DNA of 64,000 nucleotides from Candidatus Bathyarchaeota archaeon A05DMB-3 (GCA_019685555.1 JABFQN010000006.1:20468-84467); one strand, 5' to 3'. Numbered from the stretch's first letter, positions 34,617 through 43,663 are shown. A program made the numbers and translations. Notes: a model not told the origin generated them from the letters alone.

Positions 34617-35579
34617 TCAGCTTAATTCTTGTAGGGCTCTCAGCCTCTTAACGATGTTTGGATGAGTTGAGAACATTTCACTGATTCTGTCAAGAGCAGT
34701 CAGTTTTTGGGAGAGAATTTCTTGAACCAGTTTTTGGTCGCTTGAAGCTGCCATCGTTGAAAGCGCTATCGACTCCGCTTCTGCGCGGTCTGGGTCTGCT
34801 ATGAAAAGGGCTTTGAAGGCGTTTAAGTTCTGCACCTCTTTTCTAGCTTTCCTCATGTTTTTGGTTGTGTTCACTATTTTTGCTAGGCTTACTGAAAGTT
34901 TTCTCGCGCCGTCTTCTACAATTGTGGCGCTGTGTCTGTCAGCATAGTACTCTCGGACACGGCTTAAAAATGAAACGCAAACATAGGTTAAGAACATTGA
35001 AAAAGCCACTAAACCCATACCAAGCAGTGCTGTGCCGCTGCCTTCTTCCCTTTGTCTGCCGTACATGGAAGACATCATAATCGAATAGCCTATGTAATAG
35101 AACAAGGCTGGAAGAAGTGAAACAAGCATCATCACTTGAACATCTCTATGCTTCAAATGTCCAAGCTCGTGGCCTATAACCGCCTCAACCTCGTCGTCGT
35201 TCAAGGTTTTTAACAGTCCGCTTGTGACGGCGACACGGTTTCCAGCTATTGGCGAGCCATAGGCAAAGGCGTTTGGTATGGGGATATGTGCAAGCATGAG
35301 TTTCGGTTTCTTTATCCCGCTTTTTCTGCTGAGATTGTCAATCATTTCATGAAGTTTTGGATTTTCGCTTTTCGGGATTTCTTTCACGCGGTAGAGGGCG
35401 TCAATTATGTATGGTGATATTAGCCACTGGAGGAGGTTGAAGGCTATTACAAATATCCCAATGTAGATTAAGCCTAATTGGAAGAGGCTTAGGATTACGG
35501 CTAAGATCAACGTTGACAGAGTGAAGATTATCGCTAGGGATGCAATCATTGAAAGGCGAAGTTTCCATATGCTTGGCAA
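34617..35579 (-). CDS. htpX: HtpX-type membrane zinc metalloprotease (M48)
   Basis: The 320-residue protein has two N-terminal transmembrane helices, the zinc motif VIGHELGHLKHRDV (HExxH) and a third ligand in REYYADRHSATI. Two further helices lie between. HtpX degrades misfolded membrane proteins. An N-terminal ISPYIIDALYRVKEI and the pair IPIPNAFAYGSPIAGNRVAV are standard for the family. It diverges from the MetE-type gene at 35692. Confidence 0.93.
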   Translation of the reverse strand: MPSIWKLRLSMIASLAIIFTLSTLILAVILSLFQLGLIYIGIFVIAFNLLQWLISPYIIDALYRVKEIPKSENPKLHEMIDNLSRKSGIKKPKLMLAHIPIPNAFAYGSPIAGNRVAVTSGLLKTLNDDEVEAVIGHELGHLKHRDVQVMMLVSLLPALFYYIGYSIMMSSMYGRQREEGSGTALLGMGLVAFSMFLTYVCVSFLSRVREYYADRHSATIVEDGARKLSVSLAKIVNTTKNMRKARKEVQNLNAFKALFIADPDRAEAESIALSTMAASSDQKLVQEILSQKLTALDRISEMFSTHPNIVKRLRALQELS

Positions 35580-35691
35580 TTATTTCACCAATTAGTGTTC
35601 ACGAAACAGAACCTGCTTATATTTGTTGCTCTCACCCTTAGCTGATGCTGAAGGGGTAATTTTATTATCGTTTATCTGCATAGTCTTTTTC

Positions 35692-36723
35692 ATGCAAACC
35701 TTTGTAGACGATGTGGGAAGCTTTCCCCTTCCGCAGCATGTTGAGCGGAAGTCCTTTGAAGAGGCGTATAGGCTGGCTAGAGCATGGGCGGTTGAAGGCA
35801 GAGACTTTGCCGAAAACGAATTTCTCTATAAAAACTTCTATGAGGTTGTGGTTGCCTCTTTTCGGATGAAGTTGGCAGCTGGCTTGGATGTTGCCAACTA
35901 CCCACAGCACTATGACATATGCAGACAGTTCACGGAAACAATTCATAAGGCAATGGAAAAGGGCACGTATGTTGTGGATGAGAAAGACGCGATCATACCA
36001 GAGGTTTACGTGATTAGCAGAGAGGCGAAAAGGCTCTGCAAAGAGTTTGGCGTAGAGAAAATTGCGCTCCGAACTTGTGTCACTGGACCGTTGGAACTTT
36101 ACCTTAAAGAAATTGGAACAACTCCTTACCAAGATGTTTTTTTAATGTTTGCGGAAACAGTGCGGAAATTCGCAAAAAACTCGCTTCTAAACTCTAAACG
36201 TGTCAAAACCGAAGTTGTCTCCCTAGACGAGCCAAGCTTCGGTTTTCGTGAGGTGTCTGCTGACAAGGACACAATTATGAAGGTTTTGGAAAAAGCCTTC
36301 GATTTTAACGGTGCGGTGAGGCAGATTCATTTGCACTCTCCATCCAGAATTGCAGAGATTTTAGAAGTCAAAAACATCGACGTTGTTTCAATCGAGTACG
36401 CGGCTTCTCCCAAAAACTTGGAATGCGTTTCAAAAGGCTCGTTGGAAAAGGCAGACAAAAAAATTCGCGTGGGCATTTCCAGAACAGACATAGACACTAT
36501 TATGGCAGAGCTTCACGAAAAAGGCATAGCGAAACCACAAGTTTGGGAGATGGTCGAGGATGAGCACACTATAAAACGGAGATTTGAAAAGGCTAAAGAA
36601 CGGTTTGGAGAAAAAATGACCTTTACTGGTCCAGACTGTGGTTTAGGCGGATGGCCAACCCAAGAAGCAGCTCAACTTTTATTAAAAAGAACAGTGAACG
36701 CCGTGAAAAAGATTAACGGTTAA
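35692..36723 (+). CDS. MetE C-terminal-type methionine synthase
   Basis: The 343-residue protein matches the catalytic C-terminal half of cobalamin-independent methionine synthase. It starts FVDDVGSFPLPQH, and has zinc-ligand blocks in IHLHSPSRIAEI, VSIEYAASPKNLE and GPDCGLGGWPTQEAAQLLL. Archaeal short MetE forms transfer a methyl group to homocysteine, possibly from a corrinoid donor. ATG at 35692 is used; the reading frame goes 23 codons further up, but that part is hydrophobic and non-family. A TTTATTAT element about 30 bases upstream suits a nearly leaderless message. Confidence 0.85.
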   Translation: MQTFVDDVGSFPLPQHVERKSFEEAYRLARAWAVEGRDFAENEFLYKNFYEVVVASFRMKLAAGLDVANYPQHYDICRQFTETIHKAMEKGTYVVDEKDAIIPEVYVISREAKRLCKEFGVEKIALRTCVTGPLELYLKEIGTTPYQDVFLMFAETVRKFAKNSLLNSKRVKTEVVSLDEPSFGFREVSADKDTIMKVLEKAFDFNGAVRQIHLHSPSRIAEILEVKNIDVVSIEYAASPKNLECVSKGSLEKADKKIRVGISRTDIDTIMAELHEKGIAKPQVWEMVEDEHTIKRRFEKAKERFGEKMTFTGPDCGLGGWPTQEAAQLLLKRTVNAVKKING

Positions 36724-37094
36724 CACCACTTTATGGAAAATAAACCGCTTTTCCACTTTATTTTCTCTACCCTCCTCTCTCTAGCCATTTTTGCGCTTGC
36801 CAGCAAGCCACAAACACTAGTCCCCTCTAGTTTTTGGTTTGTGGAAAAGCCAATACGGGCCTACCCCCTCTATTTTTTGCTACTCGAGCATGGATCCAAG
36901 TTCCTCACGCACCAAAACATTAAGCTTAATCAACTTCTCCCATAGCAACAGCCACCCTTGGAAGCCTAGCCTCCAAACTCTTCCAATACTTCGCACTTTT
37001 GCTCTTGAATCTGCTTCCCAAATTTCCGCAAACCACATAGCATACTCAAAAACAGACAGCTTAACTCTCTGCCGGGTTAGAACACTGTAGAAGG
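36724..37094. other. intergenic region without a supported gene
   Basis: Between the MetE-type gene and the tRNA-His gene are about 370 bases rich in short tracts (CCCTCC, AAGCC). Two overlapping open frames of 70 and 83 codons lie here, but their translations look random (serine, leucine and histidine in unstructured order) and no ribosome site fits. I see no conserved RNA or repeat. Confidence 0.5.
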
Positions 37095-37185
37095 GGCCGA
37101 GGCCGGGATTTGAACCCGGGCGCCAGGCTTTCCGCCGGCTTTCTTGTCCACAGGCCTGTAGGCTTCCAGGCTACCTCACCTCGGC
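37095..37185 (-). tRNA. tRNA-His (GTG anticodon), intron-containing
   Basis: The minus strand folds as a tRNA: acceptor GCCGAGG/CCTCGGC, D arm AGGT/GCCT with loop AGCCTGGAA, anticodon stem CAGGC/GCCTG, T arm CCGGG/CCCGG with TTCAAAT. The anticodon loop begins CTGTGG, giving GTG (His). The discriminator is C73 and a G precedes position 1 (37186), so the histidine-specific G-1:C73 pair can be encoded. CCA is not encoded. A Thg1-like gene lies 3.2 kb away. Confidence 0.9.
37130..37147 (-). other. tRNA-His intron (18 bases, likely 37/38 position)
   Basis: The anticodon stem CAGGC/GCCTG encloses 25 bases rather than seven. Removing 18 bases after G37 leaves loop CTGTGGA. Archaeal introns at 37/38 are removed by splicing endonuclease from a bulge-helix-bulge; I could not confirm the exact bulges, so the boundaries may shift by a few bases. 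Confidence 0.65.
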
Positions 37186-37311
37186 CACTCTGTGGTTTGG
37201 TTTATTTTTATTGAACTTCTTGTTCATTTACGTTTTCCTTTTGCTGGATTCGTGCACCCTTCATGATGTTTATGTTGGTTTTAGGATGTATCTGGATTTG
37301 GAATATGAATT

Positions 37312-37437
37312 ATGAGAGTTCGAGAGGTATTTATTATTTGGTTGATGCCTTTGGATAGGCGGCAGCTTTACAGAATGCTGAGGAAGATGGGGTATTCTGA
37401 TAGGGCTGTTAGGGCTATTCTTAAATGGTACGAGTAA
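37312..37437 (+). CDS. possible 41-residue basic peptide
   Basis: An ATG at 37312 opens a 41-codon frame ending with TAA at 37435-37437. The second half, from MPLDRRQLYRML to VRAILKWYE, looks like two amphipathic helices with many arginines, like a small HTH fragment. A shorter start is the ATG at 37345. No strong ribosome site is seen. It lies directly before the end of a PadR gene on the opposite strand. The call rests only on composition and secondary-structure pattern. Confidence 0.3.
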   Translation: MRVREVFIIWLMPLDRRQLYRMLRKMGYSDRAVRAILKWYE

Positions 37438-37451
37438 GGATTGGATAAGCT

Positions 37452-37787
37452 TCAAGTGGTTTTCTTCTCGCCTATTATTTCTATGAAAAATTCTTTTACT
37501 GGTTTGGCGAATATTTCCCGAACTTTTCGAAGGAGTTCTTCTCCCCTTTTTGTTAAGGAATAGTGCCTAACTTTTCTTCGACCTTTAACCATCCATTGGC
37601 TGCTTGCGAATCCTTCCATTTCAAGCTGGTGGAGGAAGGGGTAAACTATGCTGGGCTTCAGTCTTCTCCCTGTAAGCCTTTTGAATTCAATTATTAGCTC
37701 GTATCCATGTCTCGGCTTGCGGGAGAGAAGCCAAATTATGATTGGCTTTTCGAGGCCGCGTAGGAGCATGTCGCCGATTTTAACCAT
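37452..37787 (-). CDS. PadR-family transcriptional regulator
   Basis: The 111-residue protein has the PadR winged helix: PIIIWLLSRKPRHGYELI, LKPSIVYPFLHQLEMEGF and a beta wing RRKVRHYSLTKRGEELL, with a C-terminal helix for dimerisation. It is divergently arranged with a second PadR gene starting at 37910, and both are similar in layout, so they look like paralogues that share a control region of about 120 bases. The ligand and targets are unknown. Confidence 0.87.
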   Translation of the reverse strand: MVKIGDMLLRGLEKPIIIWLLSRKPRHGYELIIEFKRLTGRRLKPSIVYPFLHQLEMEGFASSQWMVKGRRKVRHYSLTKRGEELLRKVREIFAKPVKEFFIEIIGEKKTT

Positions 37788-37909
37788 AGGCTTTCAGAAA
37801 AATATTTTAGATTATGATATATCAATTTTCCGTTAGGCAACAGCGCTTATATTCAAGTTATATTATTAAAGCTAGCGTTTAAAACGCATGAAAGGTGAAA
37901 TGGTTATCG

Positions 37910-38242
37910 ATGGCTGAGTTGGAAAAAAACCTTTTAAAAACCGCCATTAGGGGTTTTAGCAGAGTTTTGATTCTTTGGCTTTTAAACCAGAAGCCCATGA
38001 GTGGATATAGCATCTCAAAAGAGTTGAAAAGGTTGACTGGGTGGAGTTTTCATTCTGGAGTGGTTTACCCGCTTCTATATGAACTGGAAGAGAATAAGCT
38101 TATACGTGGAAAGTGGATTAAGAGGGGGAGACGCCGCATCAAATACTACTCAACCACAAAAAACAGCGTGGAACTTTTAAACCGTGTCAGAGGGCTTCTT
38201 GAAATGCCTGTTAAGGAAATTTTAAAAGACCTAATATATTAA
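37910..38242 (+). CDS. PadR-family transcriptional regulator
   Basis: The 110-residue protein has VLILWLLNQKPMSGYSISKEL, FHSGVVYPLLYELEENKLI and RRRIKYYSTTKNSVELL, again a PadR domain. It precedes the pyruvate:ferredoxin oxidoreductase operon by 97 bases, so control of that operon is possible but unproven. ATG at 37910 is chosen; a GTG at 37895 in frame would add five residues. AAGGTG lies 12 bases upstream of the ATG. Confidence 0.87.
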   Translation: MAELEKNLLKTAIRGFSRVLILWLLNQKPMSGYSISKELKRLTGWSFHSGVVYPLLYELEENKLIRGKWIKRGRRRIKYYSTTKNSVELLNRVRGLLEMPVKEILKDLIY

Positions 38243-38338
38243 GCCTAAATCTGCCTCACATGCGTGTTTTGAGGTTTTTGTTTAGAAAAATGTATATTAT
38301 AGTGTTACCATTTTCAGAAGTCTATGGAGAGTTAAATC

Positions 38339-38899
38339 TTGAAAAAAGTCCTTGAAATTAGATGGCATGGAAGAGGCGGCCAAGGCGCATGGACAGCCAG
38401 CGAGCTGCTGGCAAAAGCCGCAGTCTATGAAGGGAAATCCATCCAGTCTTTTCCAGAGTTCGGCCCCGAAAGAATGGGGGCACCGGTTGCGGCCTTCACC
38501 AGAATAAGCAATGAGCCAATTAAAATGCACTGTGCAGTTTATAATCCGGATGTGGTTGTTGTTTTAGATGCGACATTGCTTAAGTCTGTGCCCGTAACTG
38601 AAGGGTTAAACGAAAATGGAAAACTTATAATCAACTCGAGGGAAAATTCCTCTGAAATTAAACAGATGCTTAGAACGGACATGTTTGAAATTTGGACGGT
38701 TCCAGCCACAGAAATAGCTATAAAAATTTTAGGCTTGCCTATAACAAGCACTGCCATGCTTGGTGCAGTGGCGCGCGCAACCAGCGTTGTTAGTCTAGAA
38801 AGCATAAAGAAAACAGTTAAGGAGCGTTTCAGAAGCGATGTAGCGGAGAAAAACTTTGCAGTTATAGAGGAAGCCTATAAGGAGGCGCGTTCAGAATGA
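38339..38899 (+). CDS. porG: 2-oxoacid (pyruvate) ferredoxin oxidoreductase, gamma subunit
   Basis: The 186-residue protein starts EIRWHGRGGQGAWTASELLA, the defining motif of the gamma domain, followed by FPEFGPERMGAPVAAFTRIS. It is the first of four genes in the gamma-delta-alpha-beta order of archaeal POR and VOR enzymes. It forms part of the oxidoreductase that turns pyruvate and CoA into acetyl-CoA, CO2 and reduced ferredoxin. TTG is the start, with GGAGAG upstream. Confidence 0.93.
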   Translation: MKKVLEIRWHGRGGQGAWTASELLAKAAVYEGKSIQSFPEFGPERMGAPVAAFTRISNEPIKMHCAVYNPDVVVVLDATLLKSVPVTEGLNENGKLIINSRENSSEIKQMLRTDMFEIWTVPATEIAIKILGLPITSTAMLGAVARATSVVSLESIKKTVKERFRSDVAEKNFAVIEEAYKEARSE

Positions 38900-39174
38900 C
38901 ATCTCAAGAAAAGGGTTGGAAAGAAATTTCTATAGCCGCTGTATGCTGGAAACCCAGCACAGAATTCTTAACAGGAGACTGGAAAACCTACAAGCCAGTG
39001 AGAGATTTGGAAAAATGCACTCGTTGCTTGTTATGTGTTATTTTCTGTCCAGACGGGGCGATACACTGGAAATCCGACAAGGGCGACATAGAGTTTGACT
39101 ACAGCTTTTGCAAGGGCTGCGGGATATGCGCCAACGAGTGCCCCGTAAAGGCAATAGAAATGAAACTTGAATAG
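38896..39174 (+). CDS. porD: 2-oxoacid ferredoxin oxidoreductase, delta (ferredoxin) subunit
   Basis: The 92-residue protein has two 4Fe-4S motifs, CTRCLLCVIFCP and CKGCGICANECP, in a ferredoxin domain after a 45-residue lead. It relays electrons from the thiamine centre to external ferredoxin. Its ATG overlaps the porG stop by four bases, so the two are coupled. Confidence 0.93.
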   Translation: MTSQEKGWKEISIAAVCWKPSTEFLTGDWKTYKPVRDLEKCTRCLLCVIFCPDGAIHWKSDKGDIEFDYSFCKGCGICANECPVKAIEMKLE

Positions 39175-39186
39175 GAGGCGAATTAA

Positions 39187-40419
39187 ATGAAAAGCCTTGT
39201 TGAACAGAAGGTTTTGGCTTTAAACGGCGACGAAGCCGTTGCTTATGCAGCCAAACAGGCGGATGTTGATGTTGTAGCCGCTTATCCCATAACACCCCAA
39301 ACAATAATTGTTGAAAGGTTCAGCGAGTATGTAGCTAACGGCGAAGTTGAAACAGCATTCATCTGCACAGAATCCGAACACAGCGCCTTAACAGCATGTC
39401 TAGCCGCATCCCTTACTGGCGCGAGAACCTTTACAGCTTCAGCTTCAGCAGGCTTAGCCTTAATGCATGAAATGCTTTTTGTCACCTCTGGATGCCGCGC
39501 CCCAGTGGTTATGGCTATTGCAAACCGCGCCCTGTCAGCGCCTATAAACATTCACGGCGACCAATCCGACACAATGGCGCAGAGGGACAGTGGCTGGATA
39601 CAAATTTACGCGGAAAACGCGCAGGAAGTTTACGATTCCGTTATACAGGCGTTTCGAATAGCTGAACATCCAGATGTTCTACTACCCGTCATGGTTTGCC
39701 TAGATGGCTTTCAGTTAAGCCACTCCGTTGAAAACGTAAATGTATTTCCAGACGAAATAGTCAAAAAATTTGTTGAGGTTCGCCGATTTCCAAAAGTGCT
39801 AACCCACGAAGGAAAACTGGCATTGCTTAAGCTTGACCCCGAAAACCCCATGACAATGGGGCCTCTGGCTTTTCCAAACTATTATTTCGAATTCAAGCGT
39901 CAACAGGAAGAAGCCATGAAAAACGCGCTTGAAGTTATACGGCAAGTGCATGATGAATATGCGCGGATAAGTGGCAGAAACTATGGAGATGGGCTTCTCG
40001 ATTACTACTACCTTGAAGATGCTGAAATAGCCGCAGTTTGCCTCGGCTCAACCGCTGGAACCGTTAAAACCGTTGTTGACGAGTTAAGAGCTGAAGGCGT
40101 TAAGGCTGGATTGTTGCGTATTAGAACTCTCCGACCTTTGCCATTTGAGGGAATCCAAAAGGCGCTGGAAAATGTGAAGGCAATAGCTGTCATGGACAGA
40201 AGCATGAGTTTCGGAGGATATGGAGGAGCAGTTTTCCACGAAGTTCGCCATGCCCTATACGATTATGACAAACACCCCTTCACAGTTAACTATATTTACG
40301 GGTTGGGCGGAAGAGACACAAGTCCCATGCAAATACGTGAAATCTACCGAGACCTTCAAGAAATCCTTGAGAAAAACCGTGTTGAAACCCCAATACGATA
40401 TGTTGGGTTAAGGGAATAG
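39187..40419 (+). CDS. porA: 2-oxoacid ferredoxin oxidoreductase, alpha subunit
   Basis: The 410-residue protein has the pyrimidine-domain start LNGDEAVAYAAKQADVDVVAA with YPITPQTIIVERF, the ICTESEHSALTACLAASLTGA block and FTASASAGLALMHEML. It ends with the transketolase-C-like part (LGSTAGTVKTVVDELR). AGGAGGCGAATTAA before the ATG is a strong ribosome site. Pyruvate is the likely substrate from order and neighbours, but VOR enzymes are similar. Confidence 0.93.
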   Translation: MKSLVEQKVLALNGDEAVAYAAKQADVDVVAAYPITPQTIIVERFSEYVANGEVETAFICTESEHSALTACLAASLTGARTFTASASAGLALMHEMLFVTSGCRAPVVMAIANRALSAPINIHGDQSDTMAQRDSGWIQIYAENAQEVYDSVIQAFRIAEHPDVLLPVMVCLDGFQLSHSVENVNVFPDEIVKKFVEVRRFPKVLTHEGKLALLKLDPENPMTMGPLAFPNYYFEFKRQQEEAMKNALEVIRQVHDEYARISGRNYGDGLLDYYYLEDAEIAAVCLGSTAGTVKTVVDELRAEGVKAGLLRIRTLRPLPFEGIQKALENVKAIAVMDRSMSFGGYGGAVFHEVRHALYDYDKHPFTVNYIYGLGGRDTSPMQIREIYRDLQEILEKNRVETPIRYVGLRE

Positions 40420-40431
40420 GAGGAACGCATA

Positions 40432-41397
40432 ATGCAAATTGAAGAATGGAAGTTTACGGCAAAGGACATAGCTGAAAAAACAGACCTCTTCATGTCTGGG
40501 CACAGAGCCTGCGCAGGCTGCGCTCCAGCAACTGTCATGAGGCTTATATTGAAAGCTGTTAGAGGACCCACCATTGTGACGATGGCGACCGGCTGCATGG
40601 AAGTAGTTTCAACAATTTACCCTTACACTTCTTGGGCTTTACCATGGCTTCACACAGCCTTTGAAAACGCAGCTGCAAACGCTTCAGGAATAGAGGCAGC
40701 CATAAAAATAATGCGGAAAAAGGGAAGAATAAAGGATGAGCATGTGGATGTCATAGCCATTGCTGGAGACGGAGGCACATATGATATAGGCATACAAGCG
40801 CTTTCAGGAGCCGTTGAAAGAGGCCACGACTTCCTATTCGTGTTATACGACAATGAGGCGTACATGAATACTGGCATCCAAAGAAGCGGAGGCACACCTC
40901 TAGGCGCGTCTACAACCACATCGCCAGCTGGCGAAGTCATACCGGGCAAACTTGAAGCTAAAAAGCCCATAGCCGACATAATAGTGGCTCATGAAATCCC
41001 CTACGTGGCAACAGCCTCGCCATATTATTGGCGGAACTTAATAACAAAAGTGCGCAAAGGTTTAGAAGTGGAAGGACCAGCATTCCTGCATGTTTTTGCG
41101 CCTTGCCCCCGCGGTTGGAGAAGCGACCCGGCAAAATCCATAGAGCTCTCCCGCCTAGCAGTGGAAACATGCGTCTTCCCACTGTGGGAGTGCATAAGCG
41201 GCGAATACAAGCTTTCATCGCCCAGCAAAGTCATAGCCATGGCGCCCCAAAAGAAAAAGCCCGTAAAAGAATATTTGGCGGTGCAAGGACGTTTTAGGCA
41301 CTTGTTCACGCCGAAATACGAGAAACTGCTAGACGAAATACAGCGGATAACAGACCAGAAATGGCAAAAACTCCTCAAAAAATGCGGAATAGCCTAG
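40432..41397 (+). CDS. porB: 2-oxoacid ferredoxin oxidoreductase, beta subunit
   Basis: The 321-residue thiamine-diphosphate subunit has cluster cysteines in GHRACAGCAPATVM, then TMATGCMEVVSTIYPYTSW, the TPP motif IAGDGGTYDIGIQALSGA (GDGG) with NEAYMNTGIQRSG, and a late cysteine in VFAPCPRGW, which completes a 4Fe-4S site. It closes the por operon; an opposing gene starts after 36 bases. Confidence 0.93.
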   Translation: MQIEEWKFTAKDIAEKTDLFMSGHRACAGCAPATVMRLILKAVRGPTIVTMATGCMEVVSTIYPYTSWALPWLHTAFENAAANASGIEAAIKIMRKKGRIKDEHVDVIAIAGDGGTYDIGIQALSGAVERGHDFLFVLYDNEAYMNTGIQRSGGTPLGASTTTSPAGEVIPGKLEAKKPIADIIVAHEIPYVATASPYYWRNLITKVRKGLEVEGPAFLHVFAPCPRGWRSDPAKSIELSRLAVETCVFPLWECISGEYKLSSPSKVIAMAPQKKKPVKEYLAVQGRFRHLFTPKYEKLLDEIQRITDQKWQKLLKKCGIA

Positions 41398-41433
41398 CTT
41401 TCTGCAACCATTACATTTCTCTTTTTATAAGCC

Positions 41434-41760
41434 TTAAACTGCTATCATTATGGTTGCTGGGTCTTTATCAGAAGCCATAACAGTGTAGTCGCTTTCTTCA
41501 AGTCTATAAAAATTGTATATTTTAGTGGGAATTAGGATGATGTGCTTATTTTTCTCCTCAACAACTTTAACCTCTGTTTTTGTAATGGCCTTTTCCTCCA
41601 AGGTTTTGTTTGGTTTAGCCGTCAAGACCATGTGCTCTGTGTCTACAGCGTAGAGAATCATGGTCTCAGGTAGCTTTACGCCTTGTGTTAGTTTTCCGTC
41701 TATCTCTATCCTGTATTCAATAAGTTTTTGCATCACCATCACTAAAGGCGTCTTGCTCAT
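41434..41760 (-). CDS. uncharacterised small protein downstream of HerA-like gene
   Basis: The 108-residue protein is mostly beta strands (IEYRIEIDGKLTQGVKL, ETMILYAVDTEHMVLTA, KHIILIPTKIYNFYRL) and has no cysteine or catalytic-looking cluster. I do not recognise a family. It follows the HerA-like gene by 22 bases on the same strand and so may be a third part of that operon. Several ATG codons near the start make its N-terminus uncertain. Confidence 0.6.
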   Translation of the reverse strand: MSKTPLVMVMQKLIEYRIEIDGKLTQGVKLPETMILYAVDTEHMVLTAKPNKTLEEKAITKTEVKVVEEKNKHIILIPTKIYNFYRLEESDYTVMASDKDPATIMIAV

Positions 41761-41782
41761 TCCATATCTAGGTATGAGAGTG

Positions 41783-43663
41783 TCACGTCGAGCTTTTTAG
41801 GAATTTTTCTATTTCTTTTTCTGCGTTGTCTGCTTTTATGAATATGGGCACGTTTTCTATGCCTGTGGCTATGTAACTGGACAGTAGCCATTCGCCAGGC
41901 GCGAACTCTAGGGTTTTTTCCAGTATGCCTTTATCTATCATGAAGGTGTCGCTTATTAATGCGCGGTCGTATGGTCGTGGCAGTGTTCCCACGAAGTATG
42001 TGTGGAGCTGTTGTAGGGCGTTAGTGTTTAGGTAGGCGATTCGCTGTGTGGCTATGCACACGCCTAAACCGTATTTGCGTCCTTGTCTAAGCAGAGTTTC
42101 GACTTGTTTGCTGCATTTCTTTTCTATGCCGGCAGCGCCTGAAAGTTCTGGGATGAATTCTTGGGCTTCGTCGAAGACCAGCAAGATGTAGGGTTTCACT
42201 TGGAACATGCGTTTTCTGCGGATGAGTAAGTCATGTGTCAAGGTTATGACTAGTTCTTTTATTGTAAGCGGGTCGGATATGGAAATGCAGACAAGCCTTG
42301 TTTCGCCTTCTAGTAGCTCCCTTATTTTTTCCGCTGTTAGTCCACCAGTTTCTTTTTTCTCTTCTTCACGTCTTCTTTTTATCTGGTCGATTATGGTGTT
42401 TCTTGTTGTTGCCCAAGCGTATAAGCCGCTTTTCTCGTGAACCTTGAACTCTTCTATGGTTTCTATGCAGATTCCGTCAATGTGTTTAATGAATTCCTCG
42501 TTTACTTCTTGGTTTTCGCTTAAACCGTGAACCTCCATATAATCCAATATGGCGTCATGGATTTTGTCTATGGCGTTTAAGTAGTGAGGCTTGTCTGTGC
42601 TGCCTTTTCTCTGTTCGTTCAACTCTTCTAGGAACTGGGCGTATGTTGGAATCTTTTGTTTGGGCCTTGTGTAAAATGCCACTTTGTCCTGCTCCATTAT
42701 CTGCCTTAAACCAGCTTTAATTCTCTCGTCCACTCCGTATTCTCTAGGCTTGACAGCGGTGTTGAAAAACTGTTCTATGGAGTCGATTCTATGTTCGAGG
42801 ATGATTTTTGAAGGGATTTTTCCATCTGCAAGCAAGTCCAGCAGTAGAAATATGTATTCGCAGCTAATGTCGAAAACCACGACTTTCACATCGTTTGTGT
42901 GGAGCAGAATCCGCCTAAGAATATTTGACATTAAATTGCTTTTTCCGCCGCCGGTGAAAGCGAAAACCCCAAAATGGTAACGCACCAGCTTTTCAAAATC
43001 CACGTATATGGGAATCACTGTATTGGCGGTTTGAAACATTTTGACAACTCCAAGTCTCGGGTCAAGCCTCGCATCATCAACCGTTTTAGAAGGGTCTATG
43101 CCAATTTTTTCAGCTATTTTCTGGTTATACATGCGGTTTATCATTTCACTGTTGAGGATATAGACTGGGCTTCCCACAACTGGGTAGGAGAAACCCTTAA
43201 CAAACTTGAAATCGCAGTTTTCGCCAATAACCAAGTCGTAGTTTATAGGAATGGCGTCTATCTGAATCATCATGGTTGAACGGTCATCTGTCTGCCAATC
43301 CGCCTCAGACTGCTCAATAATTTCAAACTGCATTGGGTAATAGCCGTGATCTGACAAGCCCCTTAAGCCAAAGTGTTCAGGCCAGACTCGGCTTATCTCC
43401 ATAAGTGTGTAACGTTCTTCGCTCAGAAGCGCTTGTTTAAAGTTTTTGACGGCTAAAAGCATGCCTTCCTCCAATAGTCCCATCAAATCTTTTTGGTATT
43501 CCACTTTTATTCGGCAGCTGTAGCGGGCGCTTGTCCCCGCCAGTTTGGACTCTTCAGCGCCGCCGAAGAAGCGGGGCATTACGGCGGCTAGTCTTGCGTA
43601 GAACTTTCCATCAAAGTTCGTGAAGCATAAGCTGTTAAATGTGTTCTCTTCTTGCGGTTTCAA
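41783..43663 (-). CDS. herA: HerA-like hexameric DNA-pumping ATPase (DUF87)
   Basis: The 626-residue protein has an N-terminal beta-rich region of about 230 residues in the place of the HAS barrel, Walker A in FAFTGGGKSNLMSNILRR, Walker B in ILLVFDEAQEFIPEL and a later TQRIAYLN sensor region. An insertion of about 130 mostly helical residues lies between Walker A and B. Length exceeds the usual 500-550 residues. HerA pumps DNA to NurA nuclease in end resection. The TTG start overlaps the nuclease gene by 29 bases. Confidence 0.87.
   Translation of the reverse strand: MKPQEENTFNSLCFTNFDGKFYARLAAVMPRFFGGAEESKLAGTSARYSCRIKVEYQKDLMGLLEEGMLLAVKNFKQALLSEERYTLMEISRVWPEHFGLRGLSDHGYYPMQFEIIEQSEADWQTDDRSTMMIQIDAIPINYDLVIGENCDFKFVKGFSYPVVGSPVYILNSEMINRMYNQKIAEKIGIDPSKTVDDARLDPRLGVVKMFQTANTVIPIYVDFEKLVRYHFGVFAFTGGGKSNLMSNILRRILLHTNDVKVVVFDISCEYIFLLLDLLADGKIPSKIILEHRIDSIEQFFNTAVKPREYGVDERIKAGLRQIMEQDKVAFYTRPKQKIPTYAQFLEELNEQRKGSTDKPHYLNAIDKIHDAILDYMEVHGLSENQEVNEEFIKHIDGICIETIEEFKVHEKSGLYAWATTRNTIIDQIKRRREEEKKETGGLTAEKIRELLEGETRLVCISISDPLTIKELVITLTHDLLIRRKRMFQVKPYILLVFDEAQEFIPELSGAAGIEKKCSKQVETLLRQGRKYGLGVCIATQRIAYLNTNALQQLHTYFVGTLPRPYDRALISDTFMIDKGILEKTLEFAPGEWLLSSYIATGIENVPIFIKADNAEKEIEKFLKSST

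Noticed and set aside
36733..37090. Two overlapping plus-strand frames of 70 and 83 codons after the MetE-type gene
   Set aside because: No ribosome site and a composition dominated by Ser, Leu, Pro and His without domain pattern; treated as non-coding.
37270..37455. Minus-strand frame of 61 codons between tRNA-His and PadR
   Set aside because: Random-looking sequence opposite the better 41-codon plus-strand frame, with no family similarity.
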